Shown in pieces: positions 1 through 7,828 of a DNA stretch of 28,694 nucleotides. Source of the DNA: VGWB01 sp964480945 (lineage in GTDB: Bacteria > Bacteroidota > Ignavibacteria > UBA10030). The stretch is taken from contig CAYZRX010000047.1 of NCBI GenBank assembly GCA_964480945.1, forward strand, positions 1 through 28,694. The letters are read 5' to 3'. Under the pieces are notes generated by a model. It had not been told where the DNA came from. It made no database searches and was given only the letters and a program-made list of their open reading frames with translations. The position numbers and the translations under genes were made by a program. Each line of letters begins with the position of its first letter. Position 1 is the first letter of the stretch.

Positions 1-137
1 CGGCGAATTAGTGCCGTTTCCATAAAGTGATCTTGTGTTTGTCGACTACGCGACTTCAAACGGAAACGAGCACTACTGCCTTCTTGGAAAGAGCTCAGAC
101 AAGAAACACAAGATTTCTTCTTAGAAGGGGCACTAGG
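1..137. other. Upstream region of the GH28 gene with an 11-bp inverted repeat
   Basis: No gene is supported in these bases. The reading frame of the downstream gene stays open upstream to an ATG at 27, but that extension would place 37 mostly polar residues before the signal peptide and has no good ribosome binding site. The region contains ATCTTGTGTTT at 30-40 and its exact reverse complement at 104-114. This could be a pair of operator half-sites or the foot of a long hairpin. No convincing -35/-10 pair was found. Confidence 0.4.
123..130 (+). promoter_or_regulatory. Ribosome binding site deciding the GH28 start
   Basis: AGAAGGGG lies 7 bases before the ATG at 138. It favours that start over the in-frame ATG at 27, and it leaves the hydrophobic signal peptide at the very N-terminus. 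Confidence 0.6.
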
Positions 138-1799
138 ATGAGCCTTGCCATGTGGATCTCGTTTCTCTCTCTGTTCGTGGCCACCTTGATCTCCGGTGGT
201 CCTGCCTCAAACGGCCGACAGGCCTTTTCTTCTGACCAGGAACTCAGGGCGTACACCGCCAACCTCCCTTTTTCAATGCCGGAGATTCGATTGCCGCGGA
301 TTCCAGCTTCCCGCGTGAGTATCACAGATTTCGGTGCAGTTGCCGACGGGCACACGATGAACACGAAGGCGATCAACGATGCGATTCGAGCGTGTGCGAA
401 GCAGGGGGGCGGTACGGTTGTTATCCCGCCGGGTGTGTGGCTCGCGGGGCCGATCGAGTTGGGCAACAATATCGAGTTGCATGTTGAGGCCGGGGCTCTC
501 GTGCTCTTCAGCGGGAAGTTCGAAGACTATCCGATGTTCGCCAGGCCGAGAAGCACGAGTTATCGCTGCACTCCTCTGATCTACGGAATACGATTGACCA
601 ATGTCGCGATCACGGGGAAAGGAGTGTTCAACGGCAACGGTCAGCACTGGCGTCCGACGAAGAAGGAAAAACTCACCGAGCGCCAGTGGAAAGAGCTGGT
701 GGCCTCCGGCGGCGTGGTGAGCTCCGATGGGAAGATCTGGTGGCCGTCGAGGGAGGCGCTCAATGGCGACGAGTATGTCAAAAACCTTCTCCAACATAGG
801 AAGAGACCGACCCCCGAGGAATTTGCCGGCGCCCGGGAATTTCTGCGACCGACGATGGTCGAGCTCATAAGCTGCACCAGTGTCTTGATCGACGGCCCGA
901 CGTTCACCAATTCGCCCGCGTGGGTCCTCCATCCGATGGAGTGCAAGGAAGTCGTCATTCGCAATACATCCGTCATCAACAACTGGTGGGGGCAGAACAC
1001 GGACGCCGCGGACATCGACGCGTGCCGCAATGTCGTCTTCTACCGGAATGTTCTTGATGCTGGCGACGACGCGATCTGTATGAAGTCCGGAAGGCGAGGC
1101 GATGGCTCATCGCCGGAATCGGCTCTGGAGAACGTCGTTGTCGCAGATTGCATCGTGTATCATGGCCACGGCGGGTTCGTCATCGGCAGCGGTACGGATG
1201 GGGGGATGCGGAACATCTCGGTCAAGAACTGCACGTTCATGGGGACCGACATCGGGCTCCGGTTCAAATCGGCACGCGACCGCGGCGGCGTGGTGGAGAA
1301 GATCTTCATCGACGGCATTCGGATGAAGGATATCGCCAACGAGGCGATCCTCTTCGACTTGTTCTACACCGGGAACAATGACTTCGATTCAACGAGGGTC
1401 CGTATTCCGCACTTCCGCGATTTCGAAATCAAGAACATCGTTTGTGACGGAGCGACCGATGCGGTGCGCGTTCGCGGGCTTGCCGATGCGCCCATCGAGA
1501 GGATCTCCTTGAAGTCTCTTTCCATCACATCCAACCGTGCAATTTCGATGGAGAACGCGGAAGGGATTGGTCTGTCCGATTTGTGGTTGAACTTCAGGTC
1601 CGGTCCGGTGGTTTCAGTGAAGGACTGCAGGGACGTGCACGTTGAGCACGTCACGCTTGCGTCGCTGGCTCGTGTTTTCGTCCGCGCGAGCGGCGCCAAG
1701 ACGGAGGCTATCACCGCTCTGAAACAAGACGCTGCGCAGGCGAGGCGGGCGATCGAGCTTGTCTCGGGCGCGAAGCGGTCGGGTGTCATATTCAAATGA
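138..1799 (+). CDS. Secreted glycoside hydrolase family 28 (polygalacturonase-type)
   Basis: Predicted to hydrolyse alpha-1,4 linkages in homogalacturonan or a related rhamnogalacturonan outside the cytoplasm. From the ATG at 138 the protein has 553 residues. A hydrophobic Sec signal fills residues 1-25. Next comes the N-terminal strand typical of pectin-active beta-helices (DFGAVADG, then a GGGTVVIPPG turn). The GH28 catalytic signatures then appear in order: NTDAAD (about 287-292), GDD (309-311), GHGG (343-346) and RFK (375-377). They match the family's NTDxxD, GDD, GHG and RxK motifs, so the enzyme looks active. The family also contains exo-acting and rhamnogalacturonan enzymes, and the exact substrate cannot be read from sequence. 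Its stop overlaps the possible start of the pectinesterase gene (ATGA at 1796-1799), which suggests translational coupling. Confidence 0.9.
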   Translation: MSLAMWISFLSLFVATLISGGPASNGRQAFSSDQELRAYTANLPFSMPEIRLPRIPASRVSITDFGAVADGHTMNTKAINDAIRACAKQGGGTVVIPPGVWLAGPIELGNNIELHVEAGALVLFSGKFEDYPMFARPRSTSYRCTPLIYGIRLTNVAITGKGVFNGNGQHWRPTKKEKLTERQWKELVASGGVVSSDGKIWWPSREALNGDEYVKNLLQHRKRPTPEEFAGAREFLRPTMVELISCTSVLIDGPTFTNSPAWVLHPMECKEVVIRNTSVINNWWGQNTDAADIDACRNVVFYRNVLDAGDDAICMKSGRRGDGSSPESALENVVVADCIVYHGHGGFVIGSGTDGGMRNISVKNCTFMGTDIGLRFKSARDRGGVVEKIFIDGIRMKDIANEAILFDLFYTGNNDFDSTRVRIPHFRDFEIKNIVCDGATDAVRVRGLADAPIERISLKSLSITSNRAISMENAEGIGLSDLWLNFRSGPVVSVKDCRDVHVEHVTLASLARVFVRASGAKTEAITALKQDAAQARRAIELVSGAKRSGVIFK

Positions 1800-3097
1800 A
1801 CGCGCAGAGAACGCACCGGGATCGTCGATCAAGGAAGATGAAGCGGAGTGCGGGCCTCGTGCTTTTGCTCGTCGGGGCGTTGGGTCAGGCCGTATGTGGC
1901 GAGCGTGCCCAGATCATCGTGGCGGCCGACGGGAGCGGGAATTTTCGGCGTATTCAGGATGCCCTCAACTCTATTCCCAAAGACAATGCCAGAAACGTGA
2001 TTATTCTGATCAAGAAGGGCACGTATCACGAAAAGGTCTATGTCGAGAAGAGCTACGTCACCCTCGTCGGTGAGGATCGGGACAGCACGAAGATTGTCTT
2101 CGCCGAGCTGCGGGAAAATTGGAACAAGGATCACCACGGTAGCGACTGGGGGGCCGCGGTGATCAACATCGACTCCACCGTCACCAACCTGACGCTGGCC
2201 AATCTCACGGTCCATAACAATTATGGCTCTCTGCACGACGTTCACGGACATCAATTCGCGGTGTGGGGTGAGGGGACCCGGATCATCTTTCTGAACTGCA
2301 ATATTGTCGCCGACGGGGGCGACACCGTGAGCCTTTGGAATCGCCGCGATGGTATGTACTATCACGCCCACTGCTCCTTCGAGGGTTGGGTGGATTACGT
2401 CTGTCCTCGCGGTTGGTGCTACATCACGGACAGCCGGTTCTTCGGGCATAACCTGAGCGCCAGCATCTGGCACGACGGCAGTGTTCAGAAGGATCAAAAA
2501 TTGGTTGTTCGGTACTCCTTTTTTGGCGGCGTGCCTGGTTTTCCTCTTGGGCGTCATCACCGCGACGCGCAGATTTACCTGCTGGACTGTGTCTTCTCGA
2601 AAGAGATGGCTGATCGGCCCATCTATTCGCCGCGATCCCCGAACATCGTTCCATGGGTTTGGGGAGAACGACATTATTTCTACAACTGTCATCGGATCGG
2701 CGGCGACTTCCGGTGGTTTGCCGACAACCTCGCTTCGGCCGAAGGATCCCCCGCGGAAGATCAAGTCACCGCCGAGTGGACATTCAGAGGCCGGTGGAAT
2801 CCGGAGGAGGAGTTGCCGAGCGTCCTGCCGCGCGTGTCGATGCCGGATCCCAGGGATGGATCGTACGAAGTCCGGACCGAGGAGGTCGCGCTGCGATGGC
2901 TCCCTTCTCGAAACGCCGATTCGTCTCTCATTTATTTTGGTTCGCAGGTCAATCCGCCGTATATTTGCAGTCAAGTCGGACGCGAGTACCGGCCGGGAAA
3001 GCTCAGATCGAAGACGAGATATTTCTGGCGGACGGATGAAATTGTCGGGGTTGACACGCTGCGCGGTCCCGTGTGGCATTTTACAACCGTGGACTAG
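1796..3097 (+). CDS. Secreted carbohydrate esterase family 8 (pectinesterase-like), divergent, with C-terminal Fn3-like domain
   Basis: Probably removes methyl esters from pectin so that the upstream GH28 enzyme can cut it. Two starts are possible: the ATG at 1796, overlapping the GH28 stop, or the ATG at 1838, which gives a more compact signal peptide (KRSAGLVLLLVGALGQAVCG) but has an AAGGA only 2 bases away. Numbering here uses 1796. The beta-helix begins near residue 40 (VAADGSGNFRRIQDAL). The two catalytic aspartates of the family appear conserved in GDT (D177) and VDY (D200), and the substrate-binding arginine in LGR (R253). However, the usual DFIFG is DYVCP and the usual LGRPW is LGRHH, so the aromatic tryptophan is missing. 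Residues from about 350 to 433 resemble a fibronectin type III module ending in RYFWRTDEI and VWHFTT. Family assignment is firm; methylesterase activity is inferred. Confidence 0.8.
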   Translation: MNAQRTHRDRRSRKMKRSAGLVLLLVGALGQAVCGERAQIIVAADGSGNFRRIQDALNSIPKDNARNVIILIKKGTYHEKVYVEKSYVTLVGEDRDSTKIVFAELRENWNKDHHGSDWGAAVINIDSTVTNLTLANLTVHNNYGSLHDVHGHQFAVWGEGTRIIFLNCNIVADGGDTVSLWNRRDGMYYHAHCSFEGWVDYVCPRGWCYITDSRFFGHNLSASIWHDGSVQKDQKLVVRYSFFGGVPGFPLGRHHRDAQIYLLDCVFSKEMADRPIYSPRSPNIVPWVWGERHYFYNCHRIGGDFRWFADNLASAEGSPAEDQVTAEWTFRGRWNPEEELPSVLPRVSMPDPRDGSYEVRTEEVALRWLPSRNADSSLIYFGSQVNPPYICSQVGREYRPGKLRSKTRYFWRTDEIVGVDTLRGPVWHFTTVD

Positions 3098-3103
3098 CGT
3101 CTT

Positions 3104-3123
3104 CCCCTCGTGGCTACGAGGGG
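3104..3123 (+). terminator. Strong hairpin after the pectinesterase gene (terminator or mRNA-processing element)
   Basis: CCCCTCGT (3104-3111) and ACGAGGGG (3116-3123) form a perfect 8-bp, G+C-rich stem with a 4-base GGCT loop, starting 7 bases after the stop codon. No strong T-run follows (CGGTTTCC), so it may be a weak terminator or a transcript stabiliser. It separates the two secreted enzymes from the cytoplasmic catabolic genes. Confidence 0.5.
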
Positions 3124-3145
3124 CGGTTTCCGCATACTCAGAACG

Positions 3146-3153
3146 AAAAGAGG
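3146..3153 (+). promoter_or_regulatory. Ribosome binding site deciding the uxaE start
   Basis: AAAAGAGG lies 9 bases before the ATG at 3163. The longer in-frame start at 3073 would lie inside the pectinesterase gene and run through the hairpin, so it is rejected. Confidence 0.55.
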
Positions 3154-3162
3154 TATGGAACT

Positions 3163-4428
3163 ATGGCAGCAGAGCGGCTCAAGCTGGGTCGATACTCGTT
3201 GGGAATCGGCGATCGGTTTGGCATGGAGGGAAGGGCACAGCTCCGCGCATTGAAATTAGCGTTGGGGCGGGGAGTCGAGGTTATCCCGGTCTGGAACAAG
3301 TCGAACCGGGAGCATACGCTGATTGGAACGGAGCCCTCCTCGACGCGAGTTGCCGCCGAAAGTGCGGTGAAGGATGAGGGCTGGGACCGGCCGTACTACG
3401 TCGACGCGGATCACGTCGGACTCAAAACGGTGGACCGTTTCCTTGGAGCCTGCGATTTCTTCACCTTGGACGTTGCGGATTTCATCGGAAAACCGGTTTC
3501 GGATGATGAGATCAAGCGCTTCGTCGGCTCCATGGCGCCCAAAGTGGGAAAGCTTCGTCATCCGGATCTGCCCGGTGAGATCACGGTGACACCTCAGGAG
3601 ATCCACAGCTTTGCCTGCCGGTACCTCTTCGCCCTGCAGGAGGCAGGCAGGATCTACGCCTACATCAAGAGTCAGATCGGAGGACGGGCATTCGTAGCGG
3701 AAGTCTCCGTCGATGAGGCCTTGGAGCCGCAGACGCCGGCCGAGCTGTATCTTCTCCTTGCCGGACTGGCGGAACAAGGAGTCGCCGTGCAGACCATCGC
3801 TCCAAAATTCAGCGGAAAGTTTCTGAAAGGGATCGACTACGTTGGAGATGTTTCCTCGTTTCTTACCGAATTCAAAAGCGATCTCGCTGTCGTCGCACTC
3901 GCGATAGATTCCTTCCCGTTGCCGGCCGACCTGAAGCTCAGCGTTCATTCAGGAAGCGACAAGTTCTCGCTCTATCCCGGCATTCATTCCCTCATCGCGA
4001 AGAGCAGATCGGGCATCCATCTCAAGACGGCCGGGACGACGTGGCTGGAAGAGGTGATCGGACTCGCGACGGATGCAAAGGGGCTCGCTCTTGCCAAGAA
4101 GATTTATGCTCGGGCCTTTGATCGCTTGGAAGAGCTTCGCAAGCCGTATGAGACCGTCGTCGAGATTGAGCAGAGGGAGCTTCCGGAGCCTGCGGCCGTC
4201 GCGGGCTGGTCGTCACAGGAGTTCATCTCGGCATTGAGTCACGAACCTTCGAATCCGAGATTCAATCGAAACCTACGCCAGGTTGTTCACATCGGCTTTC
4301 GAATCGCCGCAGAAATGGGTGAGGAGTTCAGAGAGGCGCTGTTGCGATCGAGGAGCGCGATCGAGCGCAATGTGACGGATAATCTTTTCATCCGACATAT
4401 TCGGCCCTTGTTCCTTGGGGCGGCCTGA
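3163..4428 (+). CDS. uxaE: Tagaturonate epimerase (UxaE family)
   Basis: Interconverts D-tagaturonate and D-fructuronate in the cytoplasm, joining the galacturonate branch to the glucuronate/mannonate branch. The 421-residue protein has no signal peptide. It carries the N-terminal pattern I associate with this family: GIGDRFGMEGRAQLRALKLA, then IPVWNKSNREH near residues 45-55, PYYVDADHVG near 80-90 and FFTLDVADFIG near 102-112. A GSDKFSLYPGIH segment lies in the second half. UxaE was described in Thermotoga-type pathways where the E. coli tagaturonate reductase/altronate dehydratase pair is absent. That fits this window, which has UxaC and a mannonate oxidoreductase but no UxaA or UxaB. It opens the catabolic block, 65 bases after the pectinesterase stop. 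Confidence 0.85.
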   Translation: MAAERLKLGRYSLGIGDRFGMEGRAQLRALKLALGRGVEVIPVWNKSNREHTLIGTEPSSTRVAAESAVKDEGWDRPYYVDADHVGLKTVDRFLGACDFFTLDVADFIGKPVSDDEIKRFVGSMAPKVGKLRHPDLPGEITVTPQEIHSFACRYLFALQEAGRIYAYIKSQIGGRAFVAEVSVDEALEPQTPAELYLLLAGLAEQGVAVQTIAPKFSGKFLKGIDYVGDVSSFLTEFKSDLAVVALAIDSFPLPADLKLSVHSGSDKFSLYPGIHSLIAKSRSGIHLKTAGTTWLEEVIGLATDAKGLALAKKIYARAFDRLEELRKPYETVVEIEQRELPEPAAVAGWSSQEFISALSHEPSNPRFNRNLRQVVHIGFRIAAEMGEEFREALLRSRSAIERNVTDNLFIRHIRPLFLGAA

Positions 4429-4516
4429 GGATGAGAGAAGTGTGAATTGACCGCGGGAACGAAACGCCTCGAAGGGGAGGTACAGTGTGGTAGAAGGGAG
4501 TGCATGACAGTCCGGT

Positions 4517-4524
4517 AAAAGGAG
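4517..4524 (+). promoter_or_regulatory. Ribosome binding site supporting the GTG start of kduI
   Basis: AAAAGGAG lies 6 bases before GTG at 4531. No ATG in this frame is similarly placed, so a GTG start is favoured. Confidence 0.65.
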
Positions 4525-4530
4525 TCAGAA

Positions 4531-5364
4531 GTGGACGTGCGTTTTTCGACGGATCCGAATGGATTCCGCGGACTCTCGACATCCGATCTCAAGGGATCGT
4601 ATCTTATCGACAATCTCTTCAGACCGGATGAGGTTCCGATGACGTACTCGGATATCGATCGGTCGATCATCGGCTCGGCGGTCCCGGTGTCAAAGAGCCT
4701 GCCGCTTCTGGCGACAAAGAAGGAGATGGCAGCGGAGCACTTCGCAGAGCGCCGGGAGGTCGGAATCGTCAACATCGGGAGTGACGGAAACGTCCTGGTC
4801 GATGGGACGGAGCACGCGTTGGCCAACAGGGATGCGCTCTATGTCGGCAGAGGTGTGAAGGAGATTGTCTTGCACAGCGTGAAGGCGATGGACCCGGCGA
4901 AGTTCTACTTCGTGAGCTATCCGGCGCACAAGGAGTATCCGACGACGCACGTGAAGTTTGCCGAAACCGAAGCGACCCATCTCGGCAGCCAGGCCAACGC
5001 AAACGAGCGAACGATCCACAAATACTTTCATGCTCGGGGCGTGCAGAGTTGTCAATTGGTCATGGGCGTGACGGTGCTGGAAGAAGGGAGCGTCTGGAAT
5101 ACGATGCCTCCCCATACGCATCAGCGGCGTTCGGAGGTCTACATGTATTTCGATCTTGACCCCGACTCCCTTGTCGTTCACTTTCTCGGCCGGCCGGACC
5201 AGACCCGCCACATCATCGTTCGGAACGAGCAGGCCGTCCTCTCACCGAGCTGGTCGATTCACACCGGTGTCGGGACACGGAGCTACAGTTTCATTTGGGC
5301 GATGGGGGGCGAGAATCAGGTGTTCGAAGACATGGATGGATTTTTGCCGGAGTTTTTGCAGTAG
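4531..5364 (+). CDS. kduI: 5-dehydro-4-deoxy-D-glucuronate isomerase (4-deoxy-L-threo-5-hexosulose-uronate ketol-isomerase)
   Basis: Isomerises the 4-deoxy-5-keto uronate that arises from unsaturated galacturonate, the product of pectate lyases, to 2,5-diketo-3-deoxygluconate. The protein is 277 residues, essentially the family length. It carries the cupin-type metal site: H195 and H197 in PPHTHQRRSE, E202 in the same motif, and H244 in WSIHTG. These match the four zinc ligands of E. coli KduI with an offset of one. The start is GTG with AAAAGGAG 6 bases upstream. The 102 bases between uxaE and this gene hold no gene. The usual partner KduD and a pectate lyase are not in the window, so the enzyme either serves lyase products made elsewhere or has a broader hexuronate role. 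Confidence 0.93.
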   Translation: MDVRFSTDPNGFRGLSTSDLKGSYLIDNLFRPDEVPMTYSDIDRSIIGSAVPVSKSLPLLATKKEMAAEHFAERREVGIVNIGSDGNVLVDGTEHALANRDALYVGRGVKEIVLHSVKAMDPAKFYFVSYPAHKEYPTTHVKFAETEATHLGSQANANERTIHKYFHARGVQSCQLVMGVTVLEEGSVWNTMPPHTHQRRSEVYMYFDLDPDSLVVHFLGRPDQTRHIIVRNEQAVLSPSWSIHTGVGTRSYSFIWAMGGENQVFEDMDGFLPEFLQ

Positions 5365-5425
5365 TTAGCTTCCTTTTTGTGACAGCTGTTATTCGCGTTC
5401 AGACAAGCGGCCAAAGGAATATCTC

Positions 5426-6841
5426 ATGAAGAAACAATTTATCCACGAGGAGTTCTTACTCGACACAAGGACGGCTTCACGGCTCTATCACACGTATGCA
5501 GAGCGCCTGCCGATCATTGACTACCACTGCCATCTTTCGCCGCAGGAGATCGCCGAAGACCGAAGGTTCGATAACATGACGCAGGTCTGGTTATCGGGCG
5601 ATCATTACAAATGGCGAGCCATGCGCACGTGCGGTGTCGATGAACACTACATAAGCGGATCCGCATCGGATTGGGAGAAGTTTGAGGCGTGGGCAAAGAC
5701 GGTTCCGAAGGTGCTCCGAAATCCGCTGTATCATTGGACGCACCTCGAGCTGAAAGACCCCTTCGGGATCACCAACGTTCTTCTCGATGGGAAAACGGCT
5801 CGGGCAATTTGGAATCGGTGCAACGCCAAACTCGCTCAGCCCGGCTTCTCCGCGCAGAGCATTCTCCGGAAGATGAATGTCGAAGTGGTTTGCACGACGG
5901 AGGATCCTATCGATTCGCTCGAGCACCACGAGGCATATTCGAAGCGGGGTAACGGTAAGACGAAGCTGGTGCCGGCGTTTCGGCCCGACAGGGCGATGGC
6001 GCCGGAGGAAGGCGGCGAGTTGTACGTCCAGTACCTGGGAAAGCTTGAAGAGGCTGCGAATTGCGAGATCAAGGACTTTGAAGGTCTGATCCGCGCGATC
6101 CGCGTTCGCCACGACTACTTCCACGCTCATGGCTGTCGCCTCTCGGATCACGGCATCGAGACTGCGTACGCCGACGATTACACGCAAGCCGAGCTCGACA
6201 AGATCTTCAAAAAAGGACGGAAAGGGGAGGATTTGACTCCTGCGGAGCTTGGGAAGTTCAAGTCGGCAATGATGCACGAATTCGGAGTCATGGACCATGA
6301 AAAGGGATGGGTCCAGCAGTTCCATCTCGGAGCCCTTCGCAACGCGAACTCCAGGATGATGCGGCAGCTTGGTCCGAACACCGGCTACGACTCGATCGGC
6401 GATTTCGAGCACGCGCGTCCCTTGGCCCGCTTTCTGGATCGACTCGATTCCACCGACCAGCTCCCGCGTACGATTTTCTATAACCTCAATCCGAGTGACA
6501 ACGAGCTGATGGCGACGATGGCCGGCAATTTCCAGGACGGGAAGATTCCCGGGAAGATTCAATACGGCGCGGCGTGGTGGTTTCTCGATCAGCTCGATGG
6601 CATGACCAAACAGATCGACGCGCTGTCGTACACCGGCGTCTTGAGTCAGTTTGTGGGCATGCTCACCGATTCGCGCAGTTTCCTCTCCTATCCACGCCAC
6701 GAGTACTTCCGGCGGCTGCTGTGCCGGATCCTGGGGAGGGAAATCGAGGAAGGATTGATTCCGAATGATCTGAAACTCGTCGGCGCGCTCGTGTCGGATA
6801 TCTGCTACAATAACGCAAAACGATATTTCTCATTTGCCTGA
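5426..6841 (+). CDS. uxaC: Glucuronate/galacturonate isomerase (uronate isomerase)
   Basis: Converts D-galacturonate to D-tagaturonate and D-glucuronate to D-fructuronate; first cytoplasmic step of the pathway. The protein has 471 residues, the family's usual length. It shows the family opening (EEFLLDTRTASRLYH), the amidohydrolase metal motif HCHLSP (H34, H36), QVWLSGDHYKWRAMR near residues 52-66, the VVCTTEDP segment, and the C-terminal SRSFLSYPRHEYFRRLLC. AAAGGA is placed 7 bases before the ATG. It lies between kduI and the mannonate oxidoreductase, and the latter's start follows 25 bases after its stop, which supports one transcript. In this context the main substrate is likely galacturonate released from pectin. 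Confidence 0.95.
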   Translation: MKKQFIHEEFLLDTRTASRLYHTYAERLPIIDYHCHLSPQEIAEDRRFDNMTQVWLSGDHYKWRAMRTCGVDEHYISGSASDWEKFEAWAKTVPKVLRNPLYHWTHLELKDPFGITNVLLDGKTARAIWNRCNAKLAQPGFSAQSILRKMNVEVVCTTEDPIDSLEHHEAYSKRGNGKTKLVPAFRPDRAMAPEEGGELYVQYLGKLEEAANCEIKDFEGLIRAIRVRHDYFHAHGCRLSDHGIETAYADDYTQAELDKIFKKGRKGEDLTPAELGKFKSAMMHEFGVMDHEKGWVQQFHLGALRNANSRMMRQLGPNTGYDSIGDFEHARPLARFLDRLDSTDQLPRTIFYNLNPSDNELMATMAGNFQDGKIPGKIQYGAAWWFLDQLDGMTKQIDALSYTGVLSQFVGMLTDSRSFLSYPRHEYFRRLLCRILGREIEEGLIPNDLKLVGALVSDICYNNAKRYFSFA

Positions 6842-6852
6842 GCAAACAGAAG

Positions 6853-6860
6853 AAAGGAAG
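6853..6860 (+). promoter_or_regulatory. Ribosome binding site deciding the start of the mannonate oxidoreductase
   Basis: AAAGGAAG is 6 bases before the ATG at 6867. An alternative TTG at 6834 would overlap the end of uxaC and has no such site. Confidence 0.6.
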
Positions 6861-6866
6861 TCGAAG

Positions 6867-7700
6867 ATGGACGGAGGTCGGGTAACGGCAGGCTATGATT
6901 TCACCGGCAAGACGGTAGTCCTGACCGGCGGCGCGGGTGTCTTGGGCCGGGCGATCGCCGGCGGATTGGCAGAATGCAACGCGACTCTGGTGATCCTCGA
7001 TCGGGACCTCAAGGGGGCCCAATCGGCCGTGGATGCTCTGAAGACCACGAAGGGAAAACATCTCGCTGTGGAAGGAGATGTGCTCGATGGTGCGAGCATG
7101 AGCCGGGCCCTCCAGCAGATCATGAAGAGCTGCACGCGGGTCGATTTTCTCATCAACGGAGCAGGGGGCAACAATCCTCGCGCGACCACAAGTGGAGACC
7201 TGGCATTCTTCGATATTCCGGCCGATGCGCTACGGTTTGTTTCGGACCTCAATCTTCTGGGGACGATCATTCCGAGCCAGGTCTTCGGGAAGCAGATGGT
7301 GGCACAGAAGGAGGGGGTCATCCTCAACATCTCCTCGATGAACGCCTTCCGGCCGCTCACCCGCATTCCGGCGTATTCGGCTGCCAAGGCTGCTGTCAGC
7401 AATTTCACGCTTTGGTTGGCGGTGCACATGGCGCAGGAGTACTCGACCAACATTCGTGTGAACGCTATTGCGCCAGGGTTCTTCCTCACGGAGCAAAACA
7501 GGTTCCTCCTGACCAACAAAGAAACCGGGGAGCTCACGGCGCGCGGAAAGAGTATTCTCGCGCATACGCCGATGAACCGTTTCGGCGATCCCGGCGATCT
7601 GATCGGTGCGGTATTGTATCTTCTTTCGCCGCTCTCCTCGTTCGTGACGGGCGTTGTTCTGCCGATCGACGGCGGATTTTCGGCATTCAGCGGGGTATAA
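6867..7700 (+). CDS. D-mannonate oxidoreductase (fructuronate reductase), SDR family
   Basis: Reduces D-fructuronate to D-mannonate with NAD(P)H in the cytoplasm. The 277-residue protein is a classical short-chain dehydrogenase: TGGAGVLG nucleotide motif (20-27), NGAGG (98-102), catalytic serine in ISSM (156-157), and Y170xxxK174 in AYSAAK. The stretch MNAFRPLTRIPAYS and the ending DGGFSAFSGV are features I associate with the Bacillus YjmF-type mannonate oxidoreductases rather than KduD, which is also about 25 residues shorter. This is unrelated to the long-chain UxuB of E. coli. It performs the step after UxaE, so UxaC, UxaE and this enzyme form a continuous route to mannonate. Mannonate dehydratase (UxuA), the next step, is not in the window. 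Confidence 0.88.
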   Translation: MDGGRVTAGYDFTGKTVVLTGGAGVLGRAIAGGLAECNATLVILDRDLKGAQSAVDALKTTKGKHLAVEGDVLDGASMSRALQQIMKSCTRVDFLINGAGGNNPRATTSGDLAFFDIPADALRFVSDLNLLGTIIPSQVFGKQMVAQKEGVILNISSMNAFRPLTRIPAYSAAKAAVSNFTLWLAVHMAQEYSTNIRVNAIAPGFFLTEQNRFLLTNKETGELTARGKSILAHTPMNRFGDPGDLIGAVLYLLSPLSSFVTGVVLPIDGGFSAFSGV

Positions 7701-7828
7701 GGATCCGGAACCGGCGCCTCTGCCGCTTGCTTCGCGTTTCCAGATTGACGTTACAAGATCAGTCAAAAGCTTGCGTGTTCAATAGACTCGAGTCGACAAC
7801 CACGAGAAACTGAAAGGGAGGGCGGCCC
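7701..7828. other. Intergenic region before the MFS transporter
   Basis: No coding signal. It contains a TTGAC/GTCAA dyad at 7745-7749 and 7762-7766 and, just before the transporter, AAAGGGAGG (7813-7821). It could carry a promoter, but no convincing -10 element was found at normal spacing. Confidence 0.3.

Noticed and set aside
1829..3079. A 416-residue open frame on the minus strand opposite the pectinesterase gene
   Set aside because: It is an antisense shadow: the plus-strand frame has recognisable CE8 motifs and a signal peptide, while the minus frame encodes no recognisable domain and is rich in Arg, Pro and Val as expected from G+C-rich antisense.
5591..6700. A 369-residue minus-strand open frame opposite uxaC
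   Set aside because: The plus strand encodes a full-length UxaC with intact motifs; the minus frame has no ribosome binding site or known domain.
6867..7700. Assignment of the SDR as KduD (the usual partner of KduI)
   Set aside because: Length (277 versus about 250 residues) and the MNAFRPLTRIPAYS and FSAFSGV segments fit the mannonate oxidoreductase group better, and UxaE/UxaC context requires that step.
7745..7766. TTGAC/GTCAA dyad before the MFS transporter as an operator
   Set aside because: Only 5-bp arms with a 12-base spacer; such pairs are common by chance.
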